Below are positions 1 through 9,221 of a stretch of DNA of 64,000 bases, piece after piece. Each line of letters opens with the position of its first letter. Position 1 is the first letter of the stretch. Source of the stretch: Paraburkholderia sp. Tr-20389 (GTDB lineage: Bacteria > Pseudomonadota > Gammaproteobacteria > Burkholderiales > Burkholderiaceae); the NCBI RefSeq assembly GCF_017104565.1, contig NZ_JAAGPD010000001.1, positions 806,001 through 870,000 of the forward strand, written 5' to 3'. The notes under the pieces are model-generated. The model searched no databases. It saw only the letters and a program-made list of their open reading frames with translations, and was not told the DNA's origin. A program made the position numbers and the translations under genes.

Positions 1-1166
1 GACGTGATGCCGCGCATCATCAGGATGGCCTTTGTCTCGTCAGGCTCCGGCACCTGCACGACCTGGAAGCGGCGTGTGAGCGCCGGGTCTTTTTCGATGT
101 GCTTCTTGTATTCGGCCCAGGTCGTCGCCGCGACGGTGCGCAGCGTGCCGCGCGCGAGCGCCGGCTTCAGCAGGTTGGCGGCGTCGCCCGTGCCCGCCGC
201 GCCGCCCGCGCCAACCAGCGTATGCGCTTCGTCGATGAACAGAATGATCGGCTTCTCCGAGGCCTGCACTTCCTCGATCACCTGGCGCAGCCGGTTCTCG
301 AACTCGCCCTTCATGCTCGCGCCCGCCTGCAGCAGGCCCACGTCGAGCGTGCGCAACTGCACGTCGCGCAGCGTCGGCGGCACGTCGCCCGCGACGATGC
401 GCTGCGCGAAGCCCTCGACGACGGCCGTCTTGCCGACTCCGGCTTCGCCCGTCAGGATCGGATTGTTCTGGCGGCGCCGCATCAGGATGTCGACCACCTG
501 GCGGATCTCCTCGTCGCGCCCGACGATGGGATCGAGCTTGCCGTTGCGCGCCTGCTCGGTCAGGTCAGTGGTGAAGCGCTTGAGCGCTTCCTGCTTGCCC
601 ATCGCGGCGGGCGGCACGGTGCCGCCGTCATCGCCTGTATGGGCCGACTGGGCCGCGGCCTGAGAGCCGTCGCTCGCGGTCATCCCCGCTTCGGGCGAAC
701 TGCCGAGCAGGCTGTCGAATTCATCGACGAGAGGATCGAGCTTGACCCGCTCGAACTGGCGCGAGATACCGTACAGCCCGTTGCGCAGCGACGGCGTCTT
801 CAGCAAGCCGACCACCAGGTGACCCGTGCGCACCTGATACTCGCCGAACAGCAGCGAGCCGAACACCCAGCCGCGCTCGACGGCTTCCTCGACCTGCGAC
901 GAGATATCGACCATCGACCCCGCGCCGCGCGGCAGCCGGTCGAGCGCTTCCGTCAGATCGCGCGCGAGCGCCGAGGGCTCGATGCCGAAGTGCTTGACGA
1001 TGCGGTGCAGATCCGAGTCCTGCAACTGCAGGATCTGATGGAACCAGTGCACAAGCTCGATATACGGATTGCCGCGCAACTTGCAGAACACGTTTGCGCT
1101 TTCGATTGCGCGATAGGCCAGCTTGTTCAGCTTGCCGAACAACGCTGCACGTCGGATTTCGGCCAT
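1..1166 (-). CDS. tssH: T6SS sheath-recycling AAA+ ATPase ClpV/TssH (3' part outside window)
   Basis: ClpV unfolds contracted TssB/TssC sheaths in the cytoplasm so the subunits can be reused. The first 388 or so codons are present; the gene runs off the left edge. The N-terminus (MAEIRRAALFGKLN...) is a Clp-N repeat domain. It is followed by the first AAA+ domain, with Walker A GEAGVGKT near residue 240 and Walker B FIDEAH near residue 307. The ATG lies 4 bp after the tssG stop, so it is translated as the distal gene of the operon. The gene order around it is that of the Pseudomonas aeruginosa H1 cluster, where clpV also follows tssG. Identification is secure; only completeness is unknown. 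Confidence 0.96.
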   Translation of the reverse strand, partial: MAEIRRAALFGKLNKLAYRAIESANVFCKLRGNPYIELVHWFHQILQLQDSDLHRIVKHFGIEPSALARDLTEALDRLPRGAGSMVDISSQVEEAVERGWVFGSLLFGEYQVRTGHLVVGLLKTPSLRNGLYGISRQFERVKLDPLVDEFDSLLGSSPEAGMTASDGSQAAAQSAHTGDDGGTVPPAAMGKQEALKRFTTDLTEQARNGKLDPIVGRDEEIRQVVDILMRRRQNNPILTGEAGVGKTAVVEGFAQRIVAGDVPPTLRDVQLRTLDVGLLQAGASMKGEFENRLRQVIEEVQASEKPIILFIDEAHTLVGAGGAAGTGDAANLLKPALARGTLRTVAATTWAEYKKHIEKDPALTRRFQVVQVPEPDETKAILMMRGIT

Positions 1167-1170
1167 TTTG

Positions 1171-2250
1171 CTAGTCCTTCGGTGAGTGTTGGGATGACGG
1201 CTCGCTCGCGCGCGCGTCGCTATGCGCGGGCTCGCCGGATCGTGCGGACAATGAAGCGGGATGCAAGCGCAGCTGACGCTGATCCTGCGTGACCGGGCCG
1301 CTCAACAGCCAGCTCGTGTAGCCGAGCCGCGCGCGGCGTCCCAGTGCAAGACGTGGCACATCTTCCTGCCTGAGCCACAGGTTCACGTCCCAGTCGAGAC
1401 CGTCGCGCACGTAGTTGCGCACCCAGTCGGTGAGGCGCCGCAGACTGTCGCCGCCGGGCAGAAAGCGTTCGTAATCGGCGAGCGTCAACGGCCCGACGAC
1501 GATGCGGAACTTGTGCTGGCAGTCCCACACGCGCGCGCCGAGCAGCGTCGAGACGCCGAGCCCCGACGAACCGTCTCGCGCGCCCAGGCGCGAGAGCGTG
1601 TCACGCGGCAGTTCCATCCAGTGGCCGACCCACTCCTCGATCCGCACCGGCAGGTTGAAGAAACGCGCGAGGATCAACTGCAGACCGGCGGCGGGACGTG
1701 TCGGGCCCGCCAGCAGGCCGGCGAAATGCAGCTTCGCGAAGTCGGGCACGGCGTCGCGCTCGCGCAGCGCCGCCTCGGCCAGACCGAACGTGCTGCCGAC
1801 ATAAACCGAAAAACGGTCGCGCTCCGGCCGGTCGAGACTCACGGCAGGCTGCGCATTGGCCCATGCCCGATAGAACAGCGACACCATCCGGTGCTGGAAG
1901 ATGTCGAGAAAGCGCGCAAAGGTCGGGTCGTTCGCGTTGCGCGCGCGATCGCGCACGTACTCAGTCAGATGCACGGGCAGCGGGCCATGCGGCCCCATCA
2001 GGCCAAAGAAATTGACCGCGAGCCGCGCGGGGTGCCCATCGTGCGCCGGCCTTAACACACCGAGCGTGGTCGGGTGGAAGATCAGCTCGGGTTCCTGCGA
2101 GAAGCGCACCGCATCGTCGCGCGGACGCAGCGATTCGCCGATTCGCGGTTTGTCCCGCCAGGCGTTCTCGATGAGCCGCACGGCCTGGTAGAAGTCGAAG
2201 CGGCAGGCGTTCGCTTCGAGTTCGCGCAGCAGGGTCAGAGGGTCCGACAT
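1171..2250 (-). CDS. tssG: T6SS baseplate protein TssG
   Basis: TssG is a component of the cytoplasmic T6SS baseplate wedge, with TssF, TssE and TssK. The protein is 359 residues when started at the ATG ending at 2250 (MSDPLTLLRELEANAC...), a normal length for the family. The N-terminal motif FDFYQAVRLIE and the central LGVLRPAHDGHPARL region are typical of TssG/ImpH. The reading frame stays open for about 97 codons upstream, but that stretch is arginine-rich antisense of tssF. The chosen start overlaps the tssF 3' end by 16 bp, consistent with translational coupling. Confidence 0.94.
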   Translation of the reverse strand: MSDPLTLLRELEANACRFDFYQAVRLIENAWRDKPRIGESLRPRDDAVRFSQEPELIFHPTTLGVLRPAHDGHPARLAVNFFGLMGPHGPLPVHLTEYVRDRARNANDPTFARFLDIFQHRMVSLFYRAWANAQPAVSLDRPERDRFSVYVGSTFGLAEAALRERDAVPDFAKLHFAGLLAGPTRPAAGLQLILARFFNLPVRIEEWVGHWMELPRDTLSRLGARDGSSGLGVSTLLGARVWDCQHKFRIVVGPLTLADYERFLPGGDSLRRLTDWVRNYVRDGLDWDVNLWLRQEDVPRLALGRRARLGYTSWLLSGPVTQDQRQLRLHPASLSARSGEPAHSDARASEPSSQHSPKD

Positions 2251-4112
2251 TGTCCGACCCTCGCTGGCCAGCGCATGATCTCGCCGCGCGACAGCGTTCT
2301 GACTACCGTCTCGGCGAACGAATTGATCGATACGTATTGTGCAAAGTAATGCGACAGCACCGCGCCGAGCAGAAACGCGCCGGCGCCTTCGAACGCGGCG
2401 TCGTCGAGTGTCAGCGTGATCGCGAGGCCGCGCCCGAACACGATCGGTCCTGTGCACGGCAGACGGCGCGTGACGGGATGCGATCCGATCGATTGCAAGC
2501 CTTCGATCATGCGTTGCGCCGCCGGATCGTCGACGGGGCAATAGAGGCTCAGCAGATCGCGCATCGCGCGGGCGCCCTCTTTGGCGTCGCTATCGACGAG
2601 CGATGCATAGTTCAGCGACAGGTGACTCAGCAGCCGCCAGGCGACTGCGCCATGCGCATACGACGGCAACGGCCGGCTCGGGCCACTCACGCAGCGCACC
2701 GTTTCGACGGGCGCCTCGACGTCGAGTGTGAAATCGCTCGCACCGACGCCGATCGACAAGGTGAGCGGCAAGTCGCGATTGGTGCACAGCACCTGTAGAC
2801 CGAGCTGGCGCAAATCGCCGCGAAACGGCGCGTTCGCCGCATCGACGAGCGCGATGAACGTCTCGCTGCCGATGTAGCTGGTGCGCTGTCCGCGCTCGGC
2901 CTGACGCGACGAGCGCACGCGCTTGTCGCGCCGCACCTGGTAGTACGCGCCTGCGCCATAGCCCGCGCCGAGGTCGCGCGCGTGATAGAACGGTTCGAAC
3001 TTCTGCTCGGCGGCCGCGCCCGCGCCATAGCCGGTGACTTCCTCGATCCGGTAGACCTCGAAGTCCATCGGCCGCGTGCGATCGGCCACCACGTGATATT
3101 CGAACTGCTCGGCGGACAGCGCGATCCGGTCAGTCCGGCGCGGAAACAGGTTGATCACGGGCGTGCAGTGGAGCGCGAAATTCGATGCGTCGACCGCCTG
3201 TTCGAGCATCGGGTCGCCGCGCTTCAACAGCACGATCACTTCGACCTCGTTCTCGGCGCAGCGGCGCAGCGCCTGCTGCAAGCCGTCGATCGCAACGAAC
3301 ATGAAGCGCGGCGCGAAAGCGAAGTATTCCTGCAGCAGCCGGTAACCCCGAAAGGATTGCTTGCTGACGGGCAGCAACGCTTCGTCTTCCGAGAAACCCA
3401 TCGGCGCGACCGACGTAGCGGGCAATTGCACATGCCAGGTCGCGGGACGCGACACCGGCATCACGACGACGCCTATCGCCGATCCGACGAGCCGCTCGTA
3501 AAGACGCGTCGGCATCGAGTCAGTGCCGCGCAGATAGAGCGCCAGCCTGTCGAGCTTCAACTGATTGATCTTCAGGCCGCCCGTCGCGCGCAGGCGCAGC
3601 CGGAGGCCCGCCTTGACGCCTGCCGGCAGCGCGATATCCGCGCCGCCCAGCGAGCCGGAATGCGTGAAGAACTTCGCATCGGCGATGTCGAGCGGCCACA
3701 GCGTCAGGTCGTGCGCGCTGCGATATTCGCAACGCGTCGAACCGTTCTTGTCGAGCAGGCTGCGCAAGGCGCTGCCGCGCGGAACCTTCACCCCTTCCGC
3801 GAGACCCGCGTTGCTCAGATCGGGTTGAATCTGCACGACGGCCATCGACGGCGTCGGCGCCAGATAGTGTGGATAGACGAGTTCGGTGAGATGCTGCGTG
3901 AAGCGTGGAAACTCCGCATCGATCTTGAACTGCACGCGCGCGGCGAGAAAGCTGAAGCCTTCGAGCAGCCGCTCGACATACGGGTCCGCGCATTCGAGGC
4001 TTTCGAGCCCGAGCCGCCCGGCGATCTTCGGATATTCTCTGGCGAACTCGCCCCCCATTTCCCGCAGGTGCTGGAGTTCCGCGCTGTAGTACTTGATCAG
4101 TTCCGGGTTCAT
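2235..4112 (-). CDS. tssF: T6SS baseplate protein TssF
   Basis: TssF (ImpG/VasA family) forms the baseplate wedge with TssG in the cytoplasm. It is 625 residues, the usual size. The N-terminus MNPELIKYYSAELQHLREMG, with the following FAREYPKIAGRLGLE and the ADPYVERLLEGFSFLAARV segment, is the family signature. The start is 4 bp after the tssE stop and the end overlaps the tssG start, so the gene sits tightly within the operon. Confidence 0.96.
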   Translation of the reverse strand: MNPELIKYYSAELQHLREMGGEFAREYPKIAGRLGLESLECADPYVERLLEGFSFLAARVQFKIDAEFPRFTQHLTELVYPHYLAPTPSMAVVQIQPDLSNAGLAEGVKVPRGSALRSLLDKNGSTRCEYRSAHDLTLWPLDIADAKFFTHSGSLGGADIALPAGVKAGLRLRLRATGGLKINQLKLDRLALYLRGTDSMPTRLYERLVGSAIGVVVMPVSRPATWHVQLPATSVAPMGFSEDEALLPVSKQSFRGYRLLQEYFAFAPRFMFVAIDGLQQALRRCAENEVEVIVLLKRGDPMLEQAVDASNFALHCTPVINLFPRRTDRIALSAEQFEYHVVADRTRPMDFEVYRIEEVTGYGAGAAAEQKFEPFYHARDLGAGYGAGAYYQVRRDKRVRSSRQAERGQRTSYIGSETFIALVDAANAPFRGDLRQLGLQVLCTNRDLPLTLSIGVGASDFTLDVEAPVETVRCVSGPSRPLPSYAHGAVAWRLLSHLSLNYASLVDSDAKEGARAMRDLLSLYCPVDDPAAQRMIEGLQSIGSHPVTRRLPCTGPIVFGRGLAITLTLDDAAFEGAGAFLLGAVLSHYFAQYVSINSFAETVVRTLSRGEIMRWPARVGQCRTL

Positions 4113-4116
4113 GTTG

Positions 4117-4629
4117 TCAGCGCGCGCCGCTTTGGTCGATCACCCTGATTTCCCCCGCCTCCAGATCCAGTTCAGTCCTGAAATAGAGTCGCTCCGGGTA
4201 CGGCTGGGCCCACAGATCTCCTTCGATCAGAAACGATACCGTGTTGTGCTGCGCCGTAGTCTCCTCGACCTGGATCGCCGTCACGCGCACTGTCTCGCGC
4301 AAGATGCGCGGCTCGAACGCCCAGATCGCATCGCGCACGTGTTTTTCGAGCTTTGCCGGATCGACGCCCGACGCCGTCTTGCCGGCAATATCAGGAAACC
4401 CGTAGTTCAACACCGACGTGCTCACGTACGGATAGCCGGACACATCCTGCACCGACGCAAGGCCGTTCGCGTTCAGCAGCCACGCGAGATCGCGCTGCAC
4501 GCTCTGGCGCAACGCGCGGATCGACAGCACCCGGTGTTCGCGCGCCTCCTGCTTGACCTCAGGCTCGTGATCGGTCAGCCGGTCGAGCAGCGACGGTTGC
4601 AGCCGGTCACGTGTGCTCAGTTCAGCCAT
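4117..4629 (-). CDS. tssE: T6SS baseplate protein TssE (gp25-like)
   Basis: TssE is the gp25-like baseplate subunit that helps prime sheath assembly. It is 170 residues. The gp25-like core is visible from the DLAWLLNANG region through VLNYGFPD to IRVTAIQVEE. The N-terminal part contains the conserved SLLDRL motif. The start codon overlaps the 3' end of tagJ by 8 bp, an arrangement that favours coupled translation. Confidence 0.94.
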   Translation of the reverse strand: MAELSTRDRLQPSLLDRLTDHEPEVKQEAREHRVLSIRALRQSVQRDLAWLLNANGLASVQDVSGYPYVSTSVLNYGFPDIAGKTASGVDPAKLEKHVRDAIWAFEPRILRETVRVTAIQVEETTAQHNTVSFLIEGDLWAQPYPERLYFRTELDLEAGEIRVIDQSGAR

Positions 4630-5461
4630 GATCGCGCGCGGCGTCAGCGCCGCCCTCGCTGTCAGGCGCAGCCTCGGTCGCCAGTTCGATCGTGCGGATA
4701 TCGAGCAACGCGTAGTCGTTCGCGCTGGTCGTCAGCATGCGTTGTCCAACCGGGCGCGCGTCGGCCGCATCGCCGCCGATCCAGTCGGTCAGATGCGCGA
4801 GCGACAGCGCACTTTTCTTTTCCGCCAGCGTGCCGGCGTAGCGCGTCGGAATCAGCCCGACCGCCTGGCCTTCATTGGCCCACGTGAAAATCGCCGGCGT
4901 CCACACGCGGTCGCGCAGATCGGTCGGCGCTTCGATCTCGATACGCTTGATGCGGAAAAACGGCACCCAGTAGTAACGGCCGTTGAGCACCGTCTCGAGT
5001 GTCGGCCCGAGCCGCATGTCGGCATCGGCGATCCACTCGAACGGTTCGCCGTTGATGCTGCCCGACGTGGCGGGCGCATCGCCGAGCGCCTGCTCGCGGG
5101 CATTGACAGCGGCTGCATGATCGCCCGCGGCATCGAGCCGCAATGCCTCGACCAGCAGCGCGAGCCAGCCGGTCGGCTCGCCGAAAATCAAAGGCGCGCG
5201 CGCACCGTTGAAAACTTCTTCGCGCAACGCTTCGCATTGCAGCGCCTCGCGATAGGTTTGCACCATCGGCAATGCTGCCGCGTCGAGGTCGCCCGCCACA
5301 TTGAGTTGCGTCAACGCACGGTCCCATGAGCCGAGCACGGCGAGCAACTGGAACAGAAACACCCGGTGCGCAGCCTTCGACGGATCATTCCGAACCTGCA
5401 TTTGCAACAGACGCAGGCACTCTTCCAGATTGCCTTCGCGCAAGCTTTCTTCTGCCGTCAT
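4622..5461 (-). CDS. tagJ: T6SS accessory protein TagJ (ImpE family)
   Basis: TagJ is an accessory protein that, in the P. aeruginosa H1 system, binds the sheath protein TssB and is linked to ClpV function. The 279-residue product starts with a helical N-terminal half (EGNLEECLRLLQMQVRNDP, AHRVFLFQLLAVLG). It continues with the ImpE core (WIADADMRLGPTLE, YYWVPFFRIKRIE). TagJ occurs only in a subset of T6SS clusters, so its presence between hcp and tssE assigns this locus to the H1-like group. Confidence 0.92.
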   Translation of the reverse strand: MTAEESLREGNLEECLRLLQMQVRNDPSKAAHRVFLFQLLAVLGSWDRALTQLNVAGDLDAAALPMVQTYREALQCEALREEVFNGARAPLIFGEPTGWLALLVEALRLDAAGDHAAAVNAREQALGDAPATSGSINGEPFEWIADADMRLGPTLETVLNGRYYWVPFFRIKRIEIEAPTDLRDRVWTPAIFTWANEGQAVGLIPTRYAGTLAEKKSALSLAHLTDWIGGDAADARPVGQRMLTTSANDYALLDIRTIELATEAAPDSEGGADAARDHG

Positions 5462-5541
5462 GTCAGTTCGCTCCGTCGGGCCGGTTCAATGCCGCCGCCG
5501 CACCACGCGCCCGTGGCACGGCGGCAAGCGATACGCTGCTG

Positions 5542-6036
5542 CTAGCCGTTGGTCGGGTCGTTCTTCACGATGTTCCACTTCATCTCGACGACGCCGCCTT
5601 CCTTCGCGCCCTTCGCGTTCTGCGGCTGGTATTCGACATGGAACTGCTCGAAGTTCAAGGTCACGTTCTCGGTGAAGCGATCCTCACCACCCGAGCCGCC
5701 CGTCGAATACGAACTGATCAGGCACGCGGTCAGCGTGACCTTGTAGTATTCGAGCGGGTTGTCACCGCCGGCCTTGCGCACGGTCAGCACCACCGAATCG
5801 ATGTGCGTGCCCTTGGCGCAGGCCAGCATGATCGTCGGCGTCGACTTGTCGACGTATTTGGTGAACGATATGTCCTGCACATTCACCTTGCCGGCGCCGC
5901 CGCCCGTTCCCAGGTGCATCGTGCCGCTCTGGCTCAACCCCCAGCTCCACGCAAGTACATCGATCTCATCCTTATGCGACTTGTCCTGAGACTCGCCCTT
6001 GATATCGCCCAGCTTGATGAACATATCGACGGCCAT
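5542..6036 (-). CDS. hcp: T6SS inner-tube protein Hcp (TssD)
   Basis: Hcp stacks as hexameric rings to form the expelled inner tube. The product is 164 residues from MAVDMFIKLGDIKGESQDK, with the characteristic ISFTKYVDKSTP and CAKGTHID segments. A GTG four codons upstream is possible. The ATG ending at 6036 is preferred because GGAGAAG lies just before it (antisense at 6038-6047). No C-terminal effector extension is present. A gap of 45 bp separates it from tssC. Confidence 0.97.
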   Translation of the reverse strand: MAVDMFIKLGDIKGESQDKSHKDEIDVLAWSWGLSQSGTMHLGTGGGAGKVNVQDISFTKYVDKSTPTIMLACAKGTHIDSVVLTVRKAGGDNPLEYYKVTLTACLISSYSTGGSGGEDRFTENVTLNFEQFHVEYQPQNAKGAKEGGVVEMKWNIVKNDPTNG

Positions 6037-6081
6037 GTTCTTCTCCACTCAAATCGGTTCGCCACTGACAATGGAATTCCG

Positions 6082-7578
6082 TCATGCCGCCTTGGCGGAC
6101 GGAAGCTTTGAGACCAACCGCAACGACACGGTCAGGCCTTCCAACTGATAATGCGGACGCAGGAAAAACTTCGAGGTGTAGTAACCCGGATTACCTTCGA
6201 CTTCTTCGATCACGACTTCAGCTGCGGCAAGCGGCCTTCGCGCCTTCGACTCTTCGGTGGAATGCGCAGGGTCGCCATCGACGTATTGCAGGATCCAGTT
6301 CTGCAGCCAGCGCTGCATGTCGTCCTTTTCCTTGAAGCTGCCGATCTTGTCCCGCACGATGCACTTCAGGTAATGCGCAAAGCGGCTGCATGCAAACAGA
6401 TAAGGCAGGCGTGCCGCCAGATTCGCGTTGGCGGTCGCATCCGCATCTTCGTATTCGGCTGGCTTGTGCAACGACTGCGCACCGATGAACGCGGCAAAGT
6501 CGGAGTTCTTCTTGTGCACGAGCGGCATGAAACCGTTCTTTGCCAGTTCCGCCTCGCGCCGGTCACTGATTGCGATCTCAGTCGGACACTTCATGTCGAC
6601 GCCACCGTCGTCGGTCGGGAACGAATGCACCGGCAGGCCTTCGACCGCGCCGCCCGACTCGATGCCGCGAATCCGCGAGCACCAGCCATACATCTTGAAC
6701 GAACGGTTGATGTTGGTCGCCATCGCATACGCAGCGTTGGCCCACGTGTATTTGCTGCTGTCGGCGCCCGCGGTGTCTTCTTCGAAATCGAACTCTTCGA
6801 CGGGGTTGGTCTTCGCGCCGTACGGCGCGCGCGCGAGGAAGCGCGGCATCGCAAGACCGATATAGCGCGAGTCTTCCGATTCGCGCAGCGAACGCCAGGC
6901 GGCGTGCTCGGGTGTCTGGAAGATCTTCGTCAGGTCGCGCGGGTTCGCGAGTTCCTGCCACGAATCCATCAGCATCACGGCCGGATCGGCGGCAGCGATG
7001 AACGGCGCGTGGGCAGCCGCGGATATCTTCGCCATCTGCGTCAACAGATCGACATCGGGACCGCTGTTGTCGAAGTAGTAATCGGCGACCAGCGCGCCAT
7101 AAGGTTCGCCGCCGAACTGGCCATACTCTTCTTCATAAAGCTTCTTGAAGAACGGGCTCTGATCCCAGGCGGTGCCCTTGTATTTCTTGAGCGTCTTGTG
7201 CAGCTCGCCCTTCGAAATGTTCATCACGCGAATCTTCAGCGATTCATCGGTCTCGGTGTTGTTCACCAGATAGTGCAGACCGCGCCACGCGCTCTCCACT
7301 TTCTGGAACTCTTCCGAGTGAATGATCAGGTTGATCTGCTCGCTGAGCTTCTTGTCGATCTGGGCGATCAGGCTTTCGATGGTCGCAAGCACGTCGTTCG
7401 AAATGACGGCGGTATCGCGCAGCGCCTGTTCCGCCAGCGTGCGCACTGCCGTTTCGACGGCTTCCTTTGCCTTGTCGCTTTTCGGCTTGAATTCCTTTTG
7501 CAGCAGATTCGCGAAGTCGCTCATCTCGAGCGTACCCTCTGTCTGCTGCGCCTGTCCTTCGAGGTTGGGTTCGGCCAT
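6082..7578 (-). CDS. tssC: T6SS contractile sheath large subunit TssC
   Basis: TssC (VipB) is the large subunit of the contractile sheath. At 498 residues it has normal length. Family signatures visible include the INLIIHSEEFQKVESAWRGL block, FGGEPYGALVADYYFD, the LARAPYGAKTNPV motif and the C-terminal RPHYQLEGLTVSLRLV segment. It follows tssB after 25 bp and precedes hcp, the common co-transcribed order. Confidence 0.98.
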   Translation of the reverse strand: MAEPNLEGQAQQTEGTLEMSDFANLLQKEFKPKSDKAKEAVETAVRTLAEQALRDTAVISNDVLATIESLIAQIDKKLSEQINLIIHSEEFQKVESAWRGLHYLVNNTETDESLKIRVMNISKGELHKTLKKYKGTAWDQSPFFKKLYEEEYGQFGGEPYGALVADYYFDNSGPDVDLLTQMAKISAAAHAPFIAAADPAVMLMDSWQELANPRDLTKIFQTPEHAAWRSLRESEDSRYIGLAMPRFLARAPYGAKTNPVEEFDFEEDTAGADSSKYTWANAAYAMATNINRSFKMYGWCSRIRGIESGGAVEGLPVHSFPTDDGGVDMKCPTEIAISDRREAELAKNGFMPLVHKKNSDFAAFIGAQSLHKPAEYEDADATANANLAARLPYLFACSRFAHYLKCIVRDKIGSFKEKDDMQRWLQNWILQYVDGDPAHSTEESKARRPLAAAEVVIEEVEGNPGYYTSKFFLRPHYQLEGLTVSLRLVSKLPSAKAA

Positions 7579-7603
7579 GGTCAGACTCCACTGTTAGTCG
7601 CGC

Positions 7604-8104
7604 TTATTCCTGTGGCTTCGGCGCAGAAGCGAGCGATTGCAGCAAGGCGGGATCGTTCAGCACCTTTGCGATCAATTCCTCGGCACCCGTCTTGCCATCC
7701 ATGTACGTCAAGAGGTTCTGCAACTGGCCGCGCGCCTCGAGCAGCTTCGACAGCGCGTCGACCTTGCGCGCGACAGCCGCGGGAGAGAAGTCGTCCATGC
7801 TCTCGAACGTCATGTCGACCGCGAGATTGCCTTCGCCCGTCAACATGTTCGGCACCTGCACCGCAACGCGCGGCTTCATCGACTTCAGGCGCTCGTCGAA
7901 GTTGTCGACGTCGATCTCCAGAAACTTGCGGTCCGCAACGGGCGCGAGCGGATCCGCAGGCTGTCCGGACAGATCGGCCATCACGCCCATCACAAAAGGC
8001 AGATGCACCTTCTTTTCCGAGCCGTAAACTTCGACGTCGTACTCGATCTGCACGCGCGGCGCGCGATTGCGTGCGATGAATTTCTGACTGCTTTCCTTGG
8101 CCAC
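7604..8104 (-). CDS. tssB: T6SS contractile sheath small subunit TssB
   Basis: TssB (VipA) pairs with TssC to make the sheath; its N-terminal helix is the ClpV target. The 166-residue product begins with GTG (MAKESSQKFIARNRAPRVQI), preceded by an AGGGGAA ribosome binding site. The conserved LPFVMGVMADLSG and FLEIDVDNFDERLK motifs are intact. Its partner tssC is immediately downstream. Confidence 0.97.
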   Translation of the reverse strand: MAKESSQKFIARNRAPRVQIEYDVEVYGSEKKVHLPFVMGVMADLSGQPADPLAPVADRKFLEIDVDNFDERLKSMKPRVAVQVPNMLTGEGNLAVDMTFESMDDFSPAAVARKVDALSKLLEARGQLQNLLTYMDGKTGAEELIAKVLNDPALLQSLASAPKPQE

Positions 8105-8183
8105 GACAGTTCCCCTGGTTGACGCCGCACCGTCGAGAGGCGGAGCAACGTATCAGTTGCAATGCTGATGAACTCCCCGACGA

Positions 8184-9221
8184 CTATTCGCTTTCGATAC
8201 CGCCAACCTGCCGGGCCTGCCCGAGACCTTCCGGCGCGAGGTCCTCCAGTATTTCGATGAAACTCTTGTCCACCAGACGTCGCGCCCGCGCGAGCAATAG
8301 CGGCACCGGACTCGACGGCTCGTTCTGTTCGTAATACGCGCAGATCTTGTCCAGCAGACGGATCACGTCCTGCCGGCTGTTGACTGCGCCACTCGGCGCC
8401 GCAGGTGATGCCGCGCCCGTGCCCGTTGCTGGATTCGCCTCGCCCTCACCGGCCGGCGCTTCATCCGCAGCTTGCTGGCCGGTGTCGCCGACCCGTTCGC
8501 CGAGAAAACCGGCCGCCTGCTGCAACAGCCGCGACAGTGGCGACAAGTCGATCGCCTGCGCTGCGCCGACGCGTTCGGTCAGCAGCGTTTCAATGCGCGT
8601 ATTGCTCTGGCGCGCGGCAAGCAACGCAGCGTGCACAGCCGCCGCATCGTCGCGCACGTCGGCGATCGCCGCGTCGATCGATGCAAGCGATGGAGGCTCG
8701 ATACCGTCGGGCACGGTCACGTCGCCCGTCGCATATTCGATGTCGCGCAGCCTGACAATTCCATGCGTGCGCGACGCGGCAAGCGCGGTGTCGCGCACAT
8801 CAAGCAACATGCCGGACTGTTCGACCAGCACCGCGAGCGCGTTGATACGCGCAGTAGGGTCGTTGTCGTCGTCGGGGTCGAGTTGCGGATAGACGTGATC
8901 CCAATGCCGTTCGAGCAGGCCTTCGATCAGCGCCATCCCTTCGGCGAGACCGGTGAAGCCCTGGCGGTTCAGGAGCGCGCGCGCAAGATGAGCGCCGACA
9001 CGCAGATCACGGCTCTTGCTGAACAGTTCTAGTGACAGGGCCTGGGCTGCTTTCCAGTCAGGCGGTGTGGCGGCGACTACGGTGTCGCCGTACTGGACTT
9101 CCGGCTTGCCATGCACGACCTGTTCGAGTTCGAGAAACATCGGGTCGTACTCGACGTCGTCCCCGCACGGACGTTCGGGCGATAGATCGGCAAGCAATAC
9201 CCCGGCATCGAGCGTGACCAT
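8184..9221 (-). CDS. tssA: T6SS assembly protein TssA (short, TssA1-like)
   Basis: TssA caps or primes the baseplate and coordinates tube and sheath growth. The product is 345 residues. An ImpA_N domain occupies roughly the first 130 residues (CGDDVEYDPMFLELEQ, RDLRVGAHLARALL). A helical middle follows, then an Ala/Gly/Pro linker near residues 245-275, and a C-terminal helical domain ending in DLAPEGLGQ. Length and position (first gene, directly before tssB) match TssA1 of the H1 cluster. No strong ribosome binding site precedes the ATG. It is the promoter-proximal gene of the operon. Confidence 0.93.
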   Translation of the reverse strand: MVTLDAGVLLADLSPERPCGDDVEYDPMFLELEQVVHGKPEVQYGDTVVAATPPDWKAAQALSLELFSKSRDLRVGAHLARALLNRQGFTGLAEGMALIEGLLERHWDHVYPQLDPDDDNDPTARINALAVLVEQSGMLLDVRDTALAASRTHGIVRLRDIEYATGDVTVPDGIEPPSLASIDAAIADVRDDAAAVHAALLAARQSNTRIETLLTERVGAAQAIDLSPLSRLLQQAAGFLGERVGDTGQQAADEAPAGEGEANPATGTGAASPAAPSGAVNSRQDVIRLLDKICAYYEQNEPSSPVPLLLARARRLVDKSFIEILEDLAPEGLGQARQVGGIESE